Shown: positions 16,925 to 24,666 of the stretch, one piece after another
Numbering within the stretch: position 1 is the stretch's first letter
Layout of the letters: each line of letters begins with the position of its first letter
Assembly: GCA_016860845.1 (NCBI GenBank)
Contig: BOKF01000038.1
Location: 1-64,000, forward strand
Direction: 5' to 3'
Length of the DNA stretch: 64,000 bases
DNA from: Chloroflexota bacterium
GTDB lineage: Bacteria; Chloroflexota; Anaerolineae; 4572-78; J111
Notes under the pieces: model-generated
What the model saw: the letters and a program-made list of their open reading frames with translations, nothing else
What the model was told of the DNA's origin: nothing
Database searches by the model: none
Made by a program: the position numbers and the translations under genes

Positions 16925-17374
16925 TTGGCCCTGGACAAAAGCTTTGTGGGCAAAGCCTTTGCCCCCTTTACCTTTGAAGTTGACAAGAGCAAAATCAGGG
17001 AGCTAGCCCAGGCCCTGGGCGACGATAACCCCATCTTTTTTGATGACGCCGCGGCCCAGGCTGAGGGTCTGCCGGGGATTGTCGCCCCGCCGACCTTTCC
17101 GAGCGTGCTCAAAATGTGGGGCGAGGGCGGCAGCTCTCCCCATATCAAAACGATGGGTGGGAATGTGCTCCGGCTGCTGCACGGCAGCGAAGAGTATGAG
17201 TACCACACCTTTATTCGCCCCGGCGACTTTATCACCGGCCAAACCCGGGTGGTCAGCATTGAGGAGAAAGAGTCGCGCAGCGGCTCCCTGGAGATTGTCG
17301 TCCTGCAAACCGATTATCATAACCAGCGGGACGAGCAGGTTGTCACTGCCCGCACCACCATTGTCCTTCGTTGA
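16925..17374 (+). CDS. MaoC-type dehydratase, N-terminal-domain type (FAS1-like)
   Basis: 149 residues, starting at TTG 16925, 8 bases after AAGAGG; no ATG fits. It starts with SFVGKAFAPFTFEVDKSKIR and has ALGDDNPIFFDDAAA, PPTFPSVLKMW and LHGSEEYEYHTFIRPGD, the hot-dog fold of the MaoC N-terminal dehydratase family. Such small proteins pair with a second MaoC protein to form a two-subunit hydratase for a 3-hydroxyacyl thioester. The partner follows immediately. Confidence 0.85.
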   Translation: MALDKSFVGKAFAPFTFEVDKSKIRELAQALGDDNPIFFDDAAAQAEGLPGIVAPPTFPSVLKMWGEGGSSPHIKTMGGNVLRLLHGSEEYEYHTFIRPGDFITGQTRVVSIEEKESRSGSLEIVVLQTDYHNQRDEQVVTARTTIVLR

Positions 17375-17382
17375 GGCAGTCC

Positions 17383-17811
17383 GTGAAGGTTTATTTCGAT
17401 GACGTGAACGTTGGCGACAACATCCCCAGCCTGACCACCGCCCCGATTACTGAAACACAATTGGTGCGCTATGCCGGCGCTTCCGGCGATTTTAACCCCA
17501 TTCACACCGCCCCTCACCTGGCCGAAGCAGCCGGGTTGGGCGGCGTTATCGCTCATGGGATGCTGGTCATGGGGCTGGTGGGCCGGGCCGTTACCGCCTG
17601 GATCGGCGTCGCGCCCTTGCGCCAGTTTGGGGTGCGCTTTACCGGCATGACCAGACCGGGACAGATCATCACCGTGACCGGCACAGTAGTCGAAAAGCTG
17701 GAAATCAATGGCGAGCACCGCATCCGCTGCGAAGTAGTGGCCGCAGATCAGGACGGCCAGCCCAAAATGCAGGGCAGTTTTGTCGCAGCCCTGCCGGTGC
17801 GAGGCAAATAA
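17383..17811 (+). CDS. MaoC-type dehydratase, catalytic hot-dog subunit
   Basis: 142 residues from GTG 17383, which has GAGG 6 bases upstream; a TTG at 17371 overlapping the previous stop (TTGA) is the alternative. The hydratase motif YAGASGDFNPIHT gives the catalytic Asp and His, followed by AHGMLVMGLVGRAVT. Together with the upstream subunit it would hydrate or dehydrate an acyl-CoA. The SDR gene 28 bases downstream suggests sequential dehydration and ketoreduction. Confidence 0.87.
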   Translation: MKVYFDDVNVGDNIPSLTTAPITETQLVRYAGASGDFNPIHTAPHLAEAAGLGGVIAHGMLVMGLVGRAVTAWIGVAPLRQFGVRFTGMTRPGQIITVTGTVVEKLEINGEHRIRCEVVAADQDGQPKMQGSFVAALPVRGK

Positions 17812-17838
17812 AGGGAAGGCTGGAGGGGAGGCTAGACA

Positions 17839-18660
17839 ATGGGTTTAATTGACGGTAAAGTAGCCATCGTCACCGGAAGTGGGCGCGGAATTGGCGCGGC
17901 GACGGCCAAACTGCTGGCTCAGCACGGCGCCCGCCTCGTCGTCAGCGATCTGGACGAGGCTCCGGCTGAGGAAACGGCGGCAGCCATCCGTGCTGTTGGC
18001 GGCGAGGCCGTCACCTTTTGCGGCGATGTGACTCAGCCCGATTTTCCGGCGGCGATTGTCCAGAAAGCAGCGGAGGCTTACGGTGGGCTGGATATTCTGG
18101 TCAACAATGCTGGCTTTACCTGGGACAGCATGCTCCACACGATGACCGATAAGCAGTGGGAGGTTATTATCGGGGTTCACCTGACCGCCCCGTTTCGCAT
18201 GGCCCGCGCCGCAGCTAACATAATGCGCGAACAGGCCAAGGCCGAAATCGCGGCTGCTGGCCAGGCCCAGCCGCGCAAAATTGTCAACATCAGCTCGATC
18301 TCCGCCTTTTACGGCAATATCGGCCAGGCCAACTATGCGGCAGCCAAGGCCGGGGTGGTTGGGTTGACCCGTGTGATTGCCCGTGAATGGGGCCGTTTCA
18401 ACATTCAGGCTAACGCCGTCTCTTTCGGCTGGATCGAGACGCGCTTGACCGCCGACAAGGCTCAGGGCGAAGCCATCGAGGTGGCCGGCGAGATGGTAGC
18501 CCTCGGTATTCCCCAGAGCGGCCTGGAAGCGCGCAAGCAGATCGTTGCTCTGGGCCGGCCCGGAACGCCGGAAGAAGCTGCCGGCCCCATCCTGTTCCTC
18601 TGCTCACCCCTGGCCAATTACGTGACCGGCCATCTGCTCAAGGTGGATGGCGGGCGATAG
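17839..18660 (+). CDS. short-chain dehydrogenase/reductase, FabG-like
   Basis: 273 residues, slightly longer than FabG (about 245) because of an insert after the first catalytic region. The cofactor loop GSGRGIGAAT is at residues 13-22, the NNAG motif and catalytic Ser (NISSIS) are present, and YAAAK is near residue 166. Acidic DLDEAP after strand 2 favours NAD(H). It ends with the usual VDGG. It forms an operon with the two MaoC genes and probably reduces or oxidises a 3-oxo/3-hydroxyacyl thioester. Confidence 0.87.
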   Translation: MGLIDGKVAIVTGSGRGIGAATAKLLAQHGARLVVSDLDEAPAEETAAAIRAVGGEAVTFCGDVTQPDFPAAIVQKAAEAYGGLDILVNNAGFTWDSMLHTMTDKQWEVIIGVHLTAPFRMARAAANIMREQAKAEIAAAGQAQPRKIVNISSISAFYGNIGQANYAAAKAGVVGLTRVIAREWGRFNIQANAVSFGWIETRLTADKAQGEAIEVAGEMVALGIPQSGLEARKQIVALGRPGTPEEAAGPILFLCSPLANYVTGHLLKVDGGR

Positions 18661-18684
18661 GAGCAGACTGCTACCTAAAGACCA

Positions 18685-18713
18685 TTGCCAGGGCTGGTCA
18701 TCAATGTTATACT
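18685..18713 (+). promoter_or_regulatory. sigma-70-type promoter
   Basis: TTGCCA, 17-base spacer, TATACT. It lies about 85 bases before the PP2C gene. Confidence 0.55.
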
Positions 18714-18795
18714 TTGGGAAATTGAGCCGGGTTATCTAACCCAAAATTTTCTGTTTGGACTACAGGCGAAAACATGCTGAAACCGGGAGCCAAGT

Positions 18796-19539
18796 ATGAC
18801 CACAATTGCTGCATCTAAAACTGACGCGGGGCGCACCGCCAAGCATAATCAGGATTACTTGTGGCTGGACGAAGCAGCAGCTATTTATATTGTAGCTGAT
18901 GGTATGGGCGGGCAAGAGGCCGGCGAACTGGCCAGTCAACTGGCCGCTACGACTGCCGGACAATTTATTGCCACTCGACTGGAGACCCAGGCTGGGCCTC
19001 TCTCCACAACCGCAGCGAAAGATTTGGTCATTGGCGCTCTTGAAGCCGCCAATGAAACGGTCATGACGGCCGCGCTGGAGGCGAAACAAGATCGCCGGAT
19101 GGGCGCAGCCATTGTGCTGGCCCTGGTCCATCTCCCCCAGGTCTACATTTGCCACGCCGGAGATGCCCGCGCTTACCTGGTGCGCAATTCAAGCTTGACC
19201 CGCCTGACAACCGATGACTCCTGGGTCGCCGAACTGGTGGCCAAAGGCTTGATAACCGAGGAACAGGCCCAACACCATCCCCTGGGGCATATCCTGACCA
19301 AAGCCGTCGGCCATGAATCGCCCCTGGAGCCTGCTTTCGACGAGGTCACTGTTACACCTGGAGATTGGCTGTTGTTATGCAGCGACGGTCTCTGGAAAAT
19401 GGTTGGCGATGAGCAACTCCTGGCTGCCTTGCAGGCCCCGCAGATTACCCCCGCCCAGGCTGTCGAGACGCTGGTTGAAGCGGCCAATGTCGCCGGCGGC
19501 AAAGACAACATCTCCCTGATTGTCATCAGAATAGTCTGA
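18796..19539 (+). CDS. PP2C-type serine/threonine protein phosphatase
   Basis: 247 residues, bacterial Stp1 size. Metal-binding motifs appear in order: RTAKHNQDYL near residue 14, VADGMGG near 35, GDARAYLVR, LCSDGLWKMV and GGKDNISLIVI at the end. It removes phosphate from Ser/Thr residues in the cytoplasm using Mn or Mg. Partner kinases are not in the window. It has its own promoter at 18685-18713. Confidence 0.92.
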   Translation: MTTIAASKTDAGRTAKHNQDYLWLDEAAAIYIVADGMGGQEAGELASQLAATTAGQFIATRLETQAGPLSTTAAKDLVIGALEAANETVMTAALEAKQDRRMGAAIVLALVHLPQVYICHAGDARAYLVRNSSLTRLTTDDSWVAELVAKGLITEEQAQHHPLGHILTKAVGHESPLEPAFDEVTVTPGDWLLLCSDGLWKMVGDEQLLAALQAPQITPAQAVETLVEAANVAGGKDNISLIVIRIV

Positions 19540-19547
19540 CGCTCTAC

Positions 19548-19606
19548 TGGACAATTTTAATTCCGTCCCCTATAATAGAACTTCGTTCTGGATAAAGAAC
19601 AGGTTC
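19548..19606 (+). promoter_or_regulatory. promoter with palindromic operators for IclR gene
   Basis: TGGACA (19548) and TATAAT (19571) are separated by 17 bases. Directly downstream lie two small palindromes, AGAAC-TTC-GTTCT at 19577-19589 and GAAC-AG-GTTC at 19597-19606, suitable for autoregulation by the IclR protein encoded from 19626. Confidence 0.65.
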
Positions 19607-19625
19607 AACCCTACTTGGGGGAGTT

Positions 19626-20402
19626 ATGTCTGCGCCAGTACCAGCCATTGACCGGGCTATTCGCGTGCTCTACCTTTTCAAAAGTGGCGACAAAAAAGAG
19701 TATGGCGTGTCGGAAATCAGCCGCCTGCTGCGCCTCAACAAGAGCACTGTCCACAATATTCTCAACACCCTGACCCAACACAAGTTTTTGGAGCAAAATG
19801 CTGTCACTCGGAGTTACCGGCTAGGCCCAGCCCTGGCCGAGTTGGGCAGCCTGGTCCGCAGCCAGCTTGACGTGCGCGAGGTAGCTCGGCCTCATCTGCG
19901 CCGCCTGATGGAACGGGCCAATGCCACCTTTTTGCTGGGCGTCTTCGACGGTAAGGCCATTACCATTGTGGATAAAGAGGAACCCCTGGCCGACGTGCGG
20001 GTGGCGGCTCCCATTGGCATGAAAATTCCTTTTTGCGCTGGCGCGTTTGGCCGGGCTTTTTTGGCCTACCTGCCGCCCGAAACCATTGATCAACTCTTGA
20101 TTGACCCCGGTCTCAAAGCCTTTACTCCCACTTCTATCACCGACCCTAACCAGTACCGGGCAGCTTTGGCTAACGTGAGGGCGCAGGGCTACGCGGTTGA
20201 CGACAGCGAGGAGTATCTACGCGGCGTTGGCGCGATTGCCGTGCCCATTTTCGCCCAGGCGGCCGGCGAGCGCGAGGTGGCCGCGGTCATGACCCTGGTC
20301 GGCTTTAGTTCGCAGCTTTTCCCAGCCAAGATAACTGAGTTTACCTCCTGGCTGGTCACTGCCGCGCGAGAGGTTTCTGAAAAGTTGGGTGGGGCCGGCT
20401 GA
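19626..20402 (+). CDS. IclR-family transcriptional regulator
   Basis: 258 residues. N-terminal winged helix-turn-helix (GVSEISRLLRLNKSTVHNIL at about residues 28-47) and C-terminal ligand-binding domain with typical APIGMKIPFCAGAFGRAFLAYL and GYAVDDSEEYLRGVGAIAVPI. IclR proteins control catabolic operons in response to a pathway intermediate. It stands at the end of the sugar-catabolic region and likely controls it, though no matching operator was found upstream of the other genes in the window. ATG 19626 lies 5 bases after TTGGGGGAG. Confidence 0.9.
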   Translation: MSAPVPAIDRAIRVLYLFKSGDKKEYGVSEISRLLRLNKSTVHNILNTLTQHKFLEQNAVTRSYRLGPALAELGSLVRSQLDVREVARPHLRRLMERANATFLLGVFDGKAITIVDKEEPLADVRVAAPIGMKIPFCAGAFGRAFLAYLPPETIDQLLIDPGLKAFTPTSITDPNQYRAALANVRAQGYAVDDSEEYLRGVGAIAVPIFAQAAGEREVAAVMTLVGFSSQLFPAKITEFTSWLVTAAREVSEKLGGAG

Positions 20403-20406
20403 GTCC

Positions 20407-21843
20407 TCAAGGCAACGCTATCCAGGAGGCATGGCCGTGCACCTGCCAACTCTTGACCACACTGAAAGAGTGAGGGTCGAGCACCGCCAATTCGGTCGTC
20501 GTTTGGCCGGACCGGCGGGCCAGGAGGACCGGCTGACCATCCGTTTGGCGGCTGAGCACAACTTCCCAACCCGTCAAATGGGCAATTCTCTCCAGCGTGG
20601 CGGCATCGAGCACTTCCGCCCACAGCTCCTGCTCTCCCCAGCCCTCGAGCAGCAAGTAAGCCCCATCCGGGGTGAGCCTGATCCCGCTGGCCTGCGTATC
20701 CAGGCTGGCTACTTTGCGGCCGCTCTCAACTTCGATGACCTGGAGGCCGAGTAATGTTGTGCTGCTCTGCCAGTGACCCTCAGGCGTGGGGGTCGCCTCC
20801 ATTGCCTGGCCCAGCACAAAGAGCCGGGTTCCATCCGTGGCGAGGACGGCCGTTTTAAAGCCGCCCATCCCCGTCCCTTTAGCCTGGGCCACCCCTGCCG
20901 TCAGGGCCAGCAGCTCCTCAAGCCACGGCCGGGCGGCCTGCATTTCGACGCTGCGGACCACCCGCGCCGCCAGGTCAACCGTCGTTAGTTTTTCCTCATC
21001 GGCATGGACCAGGTAAAGCCGGCGGCCATCTTGGGAGAGGACTACTGCCGGCGACCAGTAAGCAAAGAGCCGCTCCTCGTGGGGAGCCGCGCAATTTTCC
21101 TCGCACCAACTGCCGCTCAGGATGCGTTCAAGCGGCTGCTCCCACTGTACTTCCAGGGTAGCAGCTTCAAGCAGCAACAGACGGGGCGAACCGGGCTTGG
21201 CGATCCCCGGGTTGGGACCCAGCGGCGCTCCGTAGAGCGCCAGGCTCGTGCCATCCAGAGCAAAGCTGACGAGAGCGGGGCGAAATTCCAGGACACGTTG
21301 GCCGATAAGTTGGCCGGTGTGGGTGTCGAACAGCATGAGCGTGCTGTTTTTTTTTAGCTCATAACTGAGGGCAAGCGTGCTGCTCTGAGGATTAAAAGCG
21401 AACAGCCCGACCCAGCCCTGTCCCGGCAACGCGGCCTTGACCCTGCGCTGGGCGGGCAGATTGACCAGCCTTAACTCATCGGCGCTGGGCCGGCAACTGC
21501 TTCCCCCGGCGAAAGGTTCGCAGCTCTGCCCGCGCGAGCCAACCACTGCCAGACGTTGACCATCGCTTGAGATGGCAGCCGGCAGAGTGTATAGGGGATT
21601 ATCGCTGATGGTGCGCAGGGTGCGGCCAGGTAGATCCCGGCCCGTAGCCGGATCAACCAGATGGATTTCGTGACGCTGCTGCCGCTCGTTCCACAGGGTA
21701 AGCAGCACTCCCGGCGCCGGGGTGACAGCAGGGGTAGGGGGTCGGGGTGTTGCAGCAGCTAAAATTTGGATTCCTGGGGTTACTCCCGGCGTGGTGCATA
21801 CACCAACAATCAGTAAAAGCCATAAAAAAGCGGTAACTTTCAT
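20407..21843 (-). CDS. secreted beta-propeller protein, function unknown
   Basis: 478 residues. The N-terminus is a signal peptide (VTAFLWLLLIVGVCTTPG), followed by a Pro/Thr-rich linker (PRPPTPAVTPAPG). The rest has repeated blade-like units: LTLWNERQQRHEIHLVDPATG, DGQRLAVVGSRG, DGRRLYLVHADEEKLTTVDL, DGTRLFVLGQ and DGAYLLLEG. No enzyme motifs are seen. It is convergent with the IclR gene, 4 bases apart. Confidence 0.7.
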   Translation of the reverse strand: MKVTAFLWLLLIVGVCTTPGVTPGIQILAAATPRPPTPAVTPAPGVLLTLWNERQQRHEIHLVDPATGRDLPGRTLRTISDNPLYTLPAAISSDGQRLAVVGSRGQSCEPFAGGSSCRPSADELRLVNLPAQRRVKAALPGQGWVGLFAFNPQSSTLALSYELKKNSTLMLFDTHTGQLIGQRVLEFRPALVSFALDGTSLALYGAPLGPNPGIAKPGSPRLLLLEAATLEVQWEQPLERILSGSWCEENCAAPHEERLFAYWSPAVVLSQDGRRLYLVHADEEKLTTVDLAARVVRSVEMQAARPWLEELLALTAGVAQAKGTGMGGFKTAVLATDGTRLFVLGQAMEATPTPEGHWQSSTTLLGLQVIEVESGRKVASLDTQASGIRLTPDGAYLLLEGWGEQELWAEVLDAATLERIAHLTGWEVVLSRQTDGQPVLLARRSGQTTTELAVLDPHSFSVVKSWQVHGHASWIALP

Positions 21844-21945
21844 CGCGGCCCTCCGCCATGCGCGTGATTCAAAGGTCTATCTACCTTTATATACACCACA
21901 GCAGAAGCAGAGGTTCCCATGGGAGATGAGAGGCGCTATCTTTTT

Positions 21946-21975
21946 AGGAGTAGAAAAGTGCACTTTTTCACTCCT
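21946..21975 (-). terminator. palindromic hairpin between two minus-strand genes
   Basis: A 15+15 base palindrome (AGGAGTAGAAAAGTG and its near complement, two mismatches) just after the riboflavin kinase-HAD stop. It may terminate that transcript. Confidence 0.45.
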
Positions 21976-22000
21976 CTTTCAAGGATTTTTGGCTGAAGCA

Positions 22001-23056
22001 TCATCCCGGATTAAAAATAATCTCCGGCAGCCGGGTGTGAGAATAGATGAGCCAATCCGGGCCGGCAGCGGACAGCAAGGCCGAGTCGCCTGCACCGGAC
22101 AGGACACTCACCGCCGCCATGCCAGCGGCCCGGCTGGCCCGCACATCGGTGGGAGTATCGCCCACATAGACAGCCTGGCCTGGTTCGACTCCCAGCGCAG
22201 CCGCGCATTTGAGCAGTCCCTCCGGGTCGGGTTTGGGGCGAGTCACGTCTGCCCCGGTCACAACGATCTCAAAAAAATCCAGCAGTCCTTCCTCGCGCAG
22301 CGGCTCAAATGAACCGCTCTGCGAGCCGGTCATAATGGCCAGGCGCAACCCCCGGCTTTGCAGCGTTTCCAGGGTCTGGCGTAAACCAGGCATGATCCGG
22401 CCGTGCTGCCGCAGCACCTCCGGCCAGCGCCGCATGGCTTCTTGTTTCATCGCCTCCATCAATTCCAGGCGATTGGGATGTTCAAGGGGGGTGACCAGCT
22501 CCCAAAAGGTAGGATGGTTGTTGTTCAGGGCATAGCGAACCGTCTCGCGGCTGATAAGCAGCCCATGCGGGGCGGCAGCCAACGCGGCGACGGTGTGGTA
22601 GGCGTCTACCGTATCCACCAGGGTGCCGTCCACATCAAAAATGACGGTCTGTACAGACAGCGGTTGGCTGATTTCTAGAGTCAAGCTATCGCCGTCGGTC
22701 AGACCCAACTCCTGGCGAACCGGCAAGGCAGCAATGACTTCGACTTGGGCCTCAGGGTAGCCCGGCACGTCAGGCAGGATAATTGCTCCCGGTATGCGTC
22801 TGGCAATACGGATGGGGTAGCCGCGGGCCTCGCACCAGGCCGGATCAGGTGACACGATCAGGCAGCCAGCTTGACGTTTCAAGTCGGCCCATTGGGTCAA
22901 GTCGGCGGGGTGGCGGAGGTGGAGATTGAGGGTGCCGGGGTGGGGGTCAAGGCCCAGCTTGGTCATAAACTGCGGGCGCACCCAATCGAGCTGCGTGAAC
23001 GAAGCACCCTGCCCCAGGCCGGTGACAACCTGCCCGGTGAAGGTTAGCCTGGCCAT
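22001..23056 (-). CDS. CTP-dependent riboflavin kinase (archaeal type) fused to HAD phosphatase
   Basis: 351 residues in two domains. Residues 1-130 match the archaeal RibK (DUF120) pattern: GQVVTGLGQGASF (9-20), LGLDPHPGTLNLHL (34-47), GAIILPD (90-96), VEVIAALPVRQELGLTDGD (105-123). Residues 138-345 are a HAD hydrolase: DVDGTLVDT (motif I), MTGSQSG (II), RPKPDPEGL (III Lys), VYVGDTPTDV (IV). RibK makes FMN from riboflavin using CTP. The HAD part could be the phosphatase of the riboflavin pathway, an FMN phosphatase or a phosphoglycolate-type enzyme. Its start overlaps the end of the FMN split-barrel gene by 13 bases. Confidence 0.8.
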   Translation of the reverse strand: MARLTFTGQVVTGLGQGASFTQLDWVRPQFMTKLGLDPHPGTLNLHLRHPADLTQWADLKRQAGCLIVSPDPAWCEARGYPIRIARRIPGAIILPDVPGYPEAQVEVIAALPVRQELGLTDGDSLTLEISQPLSVQTVIFDVDGTLVDTVDAYHTVAALAAAPHGLLISRETVRYALNNNHPTFWELVTPLEHPNRLELMEAMKQEAMRRWPEVLRQHGRIMPGLRQTLETLQSRGLRLAIMTGSQSGSFEPLREEGLLDFFEIVVTGADVTRPKPDPEGLLKCAAALGVEPGQAVYVGDTPTDVRASRAAGMAAVSVLSGAGDSALLSAAGPDWLIYSHTRLPEIIFNPG

Positions 23057-23502
23057 GTACGCATCTCGGTATAAACGGCCTGCTCCATCGCCCGCATGCT
23101 CTCGCGCTGCTCAGGCGGCCACTCATAGCCCAGCGGCTGGACTCTGACTCCCGGCCAGGATTGGTCTTTGACTTCTGAGATGGCCAGATCCATCATGGCC
23201 ACCCTAAAAGGGGCTGCTTCAATTTGCGGCTTGGCGAGCCGGGCAGCGCCTTTGACCAAGAAGATGAGATTATTCTGACTGATGATTTGCAGGGCCGCCC
23301 GTGACTCCCGCTCCAAATTGGTCAGGGTGACGCTGCCGTGGTCGGCGGCAAAACGCAGATGTGCAGCATCCAGGGCCACAGTCCAGGTGAAGGCCGTATG
23401 TGGAAAACCATCCGGGTCAACGGTCAACAACAGGGCCGGACAGCCCCGCCGCAGAACTTGCAGCAGTGCCGGGAACAGGTCAGGGTTTACACGCTGGCTC
23501 AT
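23044..23502 (-). CDS. pyridoxamine 5'-phosphate oxidase-like FMN-binding split-barrel protein
   Basis: 152 residues (second of two adjacent ATGs chosen, better spacing from AGGAG). The split-barrel pattern is visible: PALLLTVDPDGFPHTAFTW, LRFAADHGSVTLTNL and RAALQIISQNN, as in flavin reductases and PPOX-type proteins. It probably binds FMN or F420. It is the first gene of an operon with riboflavin kinase, which fits an FMN-related role. Confidence 0.8.
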   Translation of the reverse strand: MSQRVNPDLFPALLQVLRRGCPALLLTVDPDGFPHTAFTWTVALDAAHLRFAADHGSVTLTNLERESRAALQIISQNNLIFLVKGAARLAKPQIEAAPFRVAMMDLAISEVKDQSWPGVRVQPLGYEWPPEQRESMRAMEQAVYTEMRTWPG

Positions 23503-23524
23503 CATCTCTCCTAAAAGTGTGAGT

Positions 23525-23552
23525 AGTATACTTACTTCACCCTTCGTGTCAA
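23525..23552 (-). promoter_or_regulatory. promoter of the flavin operon
   Basis: On the minus strand, TTGACA, 16-base spacer, TATACT. It reads into the split-barrel gene, whose ATG lies about 23 bases downstream of the -10. Confidence 0.65.
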
Positions 23553-23573
23553 TCGCTCGCGACCTTTCAGAGT

Positions 23574-23602
23574 TTGACCTTACCCTGAACTGGCGATATA
23601 CT
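23574..23602 (+). promoter_or_regulatory. promoter of the LLM oxidoreductase gene
   Basis: TTGACC, 17-base spacer, TATACT, reading away from the flavin operon promoter. The two divergent promoters share a 144-base spacer. Confidence 0.65.
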
Positions 23603-23649
23603 GATGAAGAGTTAAGGAGTTAAGAGATAAGTTTGGTTATAAGGTTTCG

Positions 23650-24666
23650 ATGAAATTTGATACATCTCTCCTGGTTAGCGATTTAAGAGACATGCCTGCC
23701 TTGACTCAGGCCGCGGAGGCGATGGGCTTTGCCGGCATTTGGGTGGCTGAAACCGCCCATGACGCTTTTTTGCCACTGGTGCTGGCGGCGGAGCACAGCC
23801 GGCAGCTTTCGCTGGGGACCGGCATTGCCCTGGCTTTTTCGCGCAGCCCGGCCGTGCTGGCTTACCTGGCCTGGGATTTGGCCCGCTTCTCTCAGGGACG
23901 CTTTATTTTGGGGCTGGGTACGCAGGTAAAAGGGCACAATGAGCGCCGCATCGGGGTTAAATGGGAAAAACCGGTGGAGAAAATGCGCGAGGTTATCCTG
24001 GCCATGCGCGCTTTTTGGGACTGCTGGCAGCACGGCACCAAGCTCAACTTTCGGGGTGAGTTCTTCAAGCTGACCCTGATGACGCCCTTTTTCAATCCCG
24101 GCCCGCACGACTACCCCCACGTGCCGGTATATATTGCCGGGGTCAACCCGCGCATGTGCCAACTGGCCGGCGAATTGTGCGAGGGCTTTCATGTCCATCC
24201 TCTCCACACCGCCCGGACGATCCGCGAAGTGACGCTGCCCCATATCGAAGCCGGCCTGGCCCAAAGCGGCCGCCGGCGGGGCGACATCGAGCTGACCACC
24301 AGCATCTTTGTCGTGCCCACCGACGACCCGGTTGAGGCCCGACGCTACGAGGCTGACGCCCGCCAGCAAATCGCTTTTTATGCCAGCACGCCTGCCTATA
24401 AAATTGTCTTCGATGTCCACGGTTGGGGCGACACCGCCGAGCAGTTGAGCGCCCTGGCCGCCCGGGGCCGCTGGGAGGAAATGCCCGACCTCATCACCGA
24501 CGAGATGATGGCTGAGTTCGTGGTGAGCGGTACCTGGGCCGAACTGCCGGCCAAGATCAAGGCCAAGTACGCCGGTGGGCTGCTCGATCGGGTTAGCTAC
24601 TACTTTCCCTTTGTCCCCGGCCAGCATGACGAGGGCTGGCGGGCTACGCTGGCCGGGTTTGCTTAA
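23650..24666 (+). CDS. LLM-class F420-dependent oxidoreductase
   Basis: 338 residues. A luciferase-like TIM barrel: AEAMGFAGIWVAETAHDAFLP, LGTGIALAFSRSPAVLAYLAWDLARFSQGRF and LGLGTQVKGHNERRIGV match the TIGR03617-like F420 group. These enzymes use reduced F420, or FMN, to reduce or oxidise small organics; the substrate is unknown. Its place opposite an FMN-synthesis operon forms a flavin/deazaflavin cluster. Its TAA stop overlaps the stop of the convergent MFS gene. Confidence 0.87.
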   Translation: MKFDTSLLVSDLRDMPALTQAAEAMGFAGIWVAETAHDAFLPLVLAAEHSRQLSLGTGIALAFSRSPAVLAYLAWDLARFSQGRFILGLGTQVKGHNERRIGVKWEKPVEKMREVILAMRAFWDCWQHGTKLNFRGEFFKLTLMTPFFNPGPHDYPHVPVYIAGVNPRMCQLAGELCEGFHVHPLHTARTIREVTLPHIEAGLAQSGRRRGDIELTTSIFVVPTDDPVEARRYEADARQQIAFYASTPAYKIVFDVHGWGDTAEQLSALAARGRWEEMPDLITDEMMAEFVVSGTWAELPAKIKAKYAGGLLDRVSYYFPFVPGQHDEGWRATLAGFA

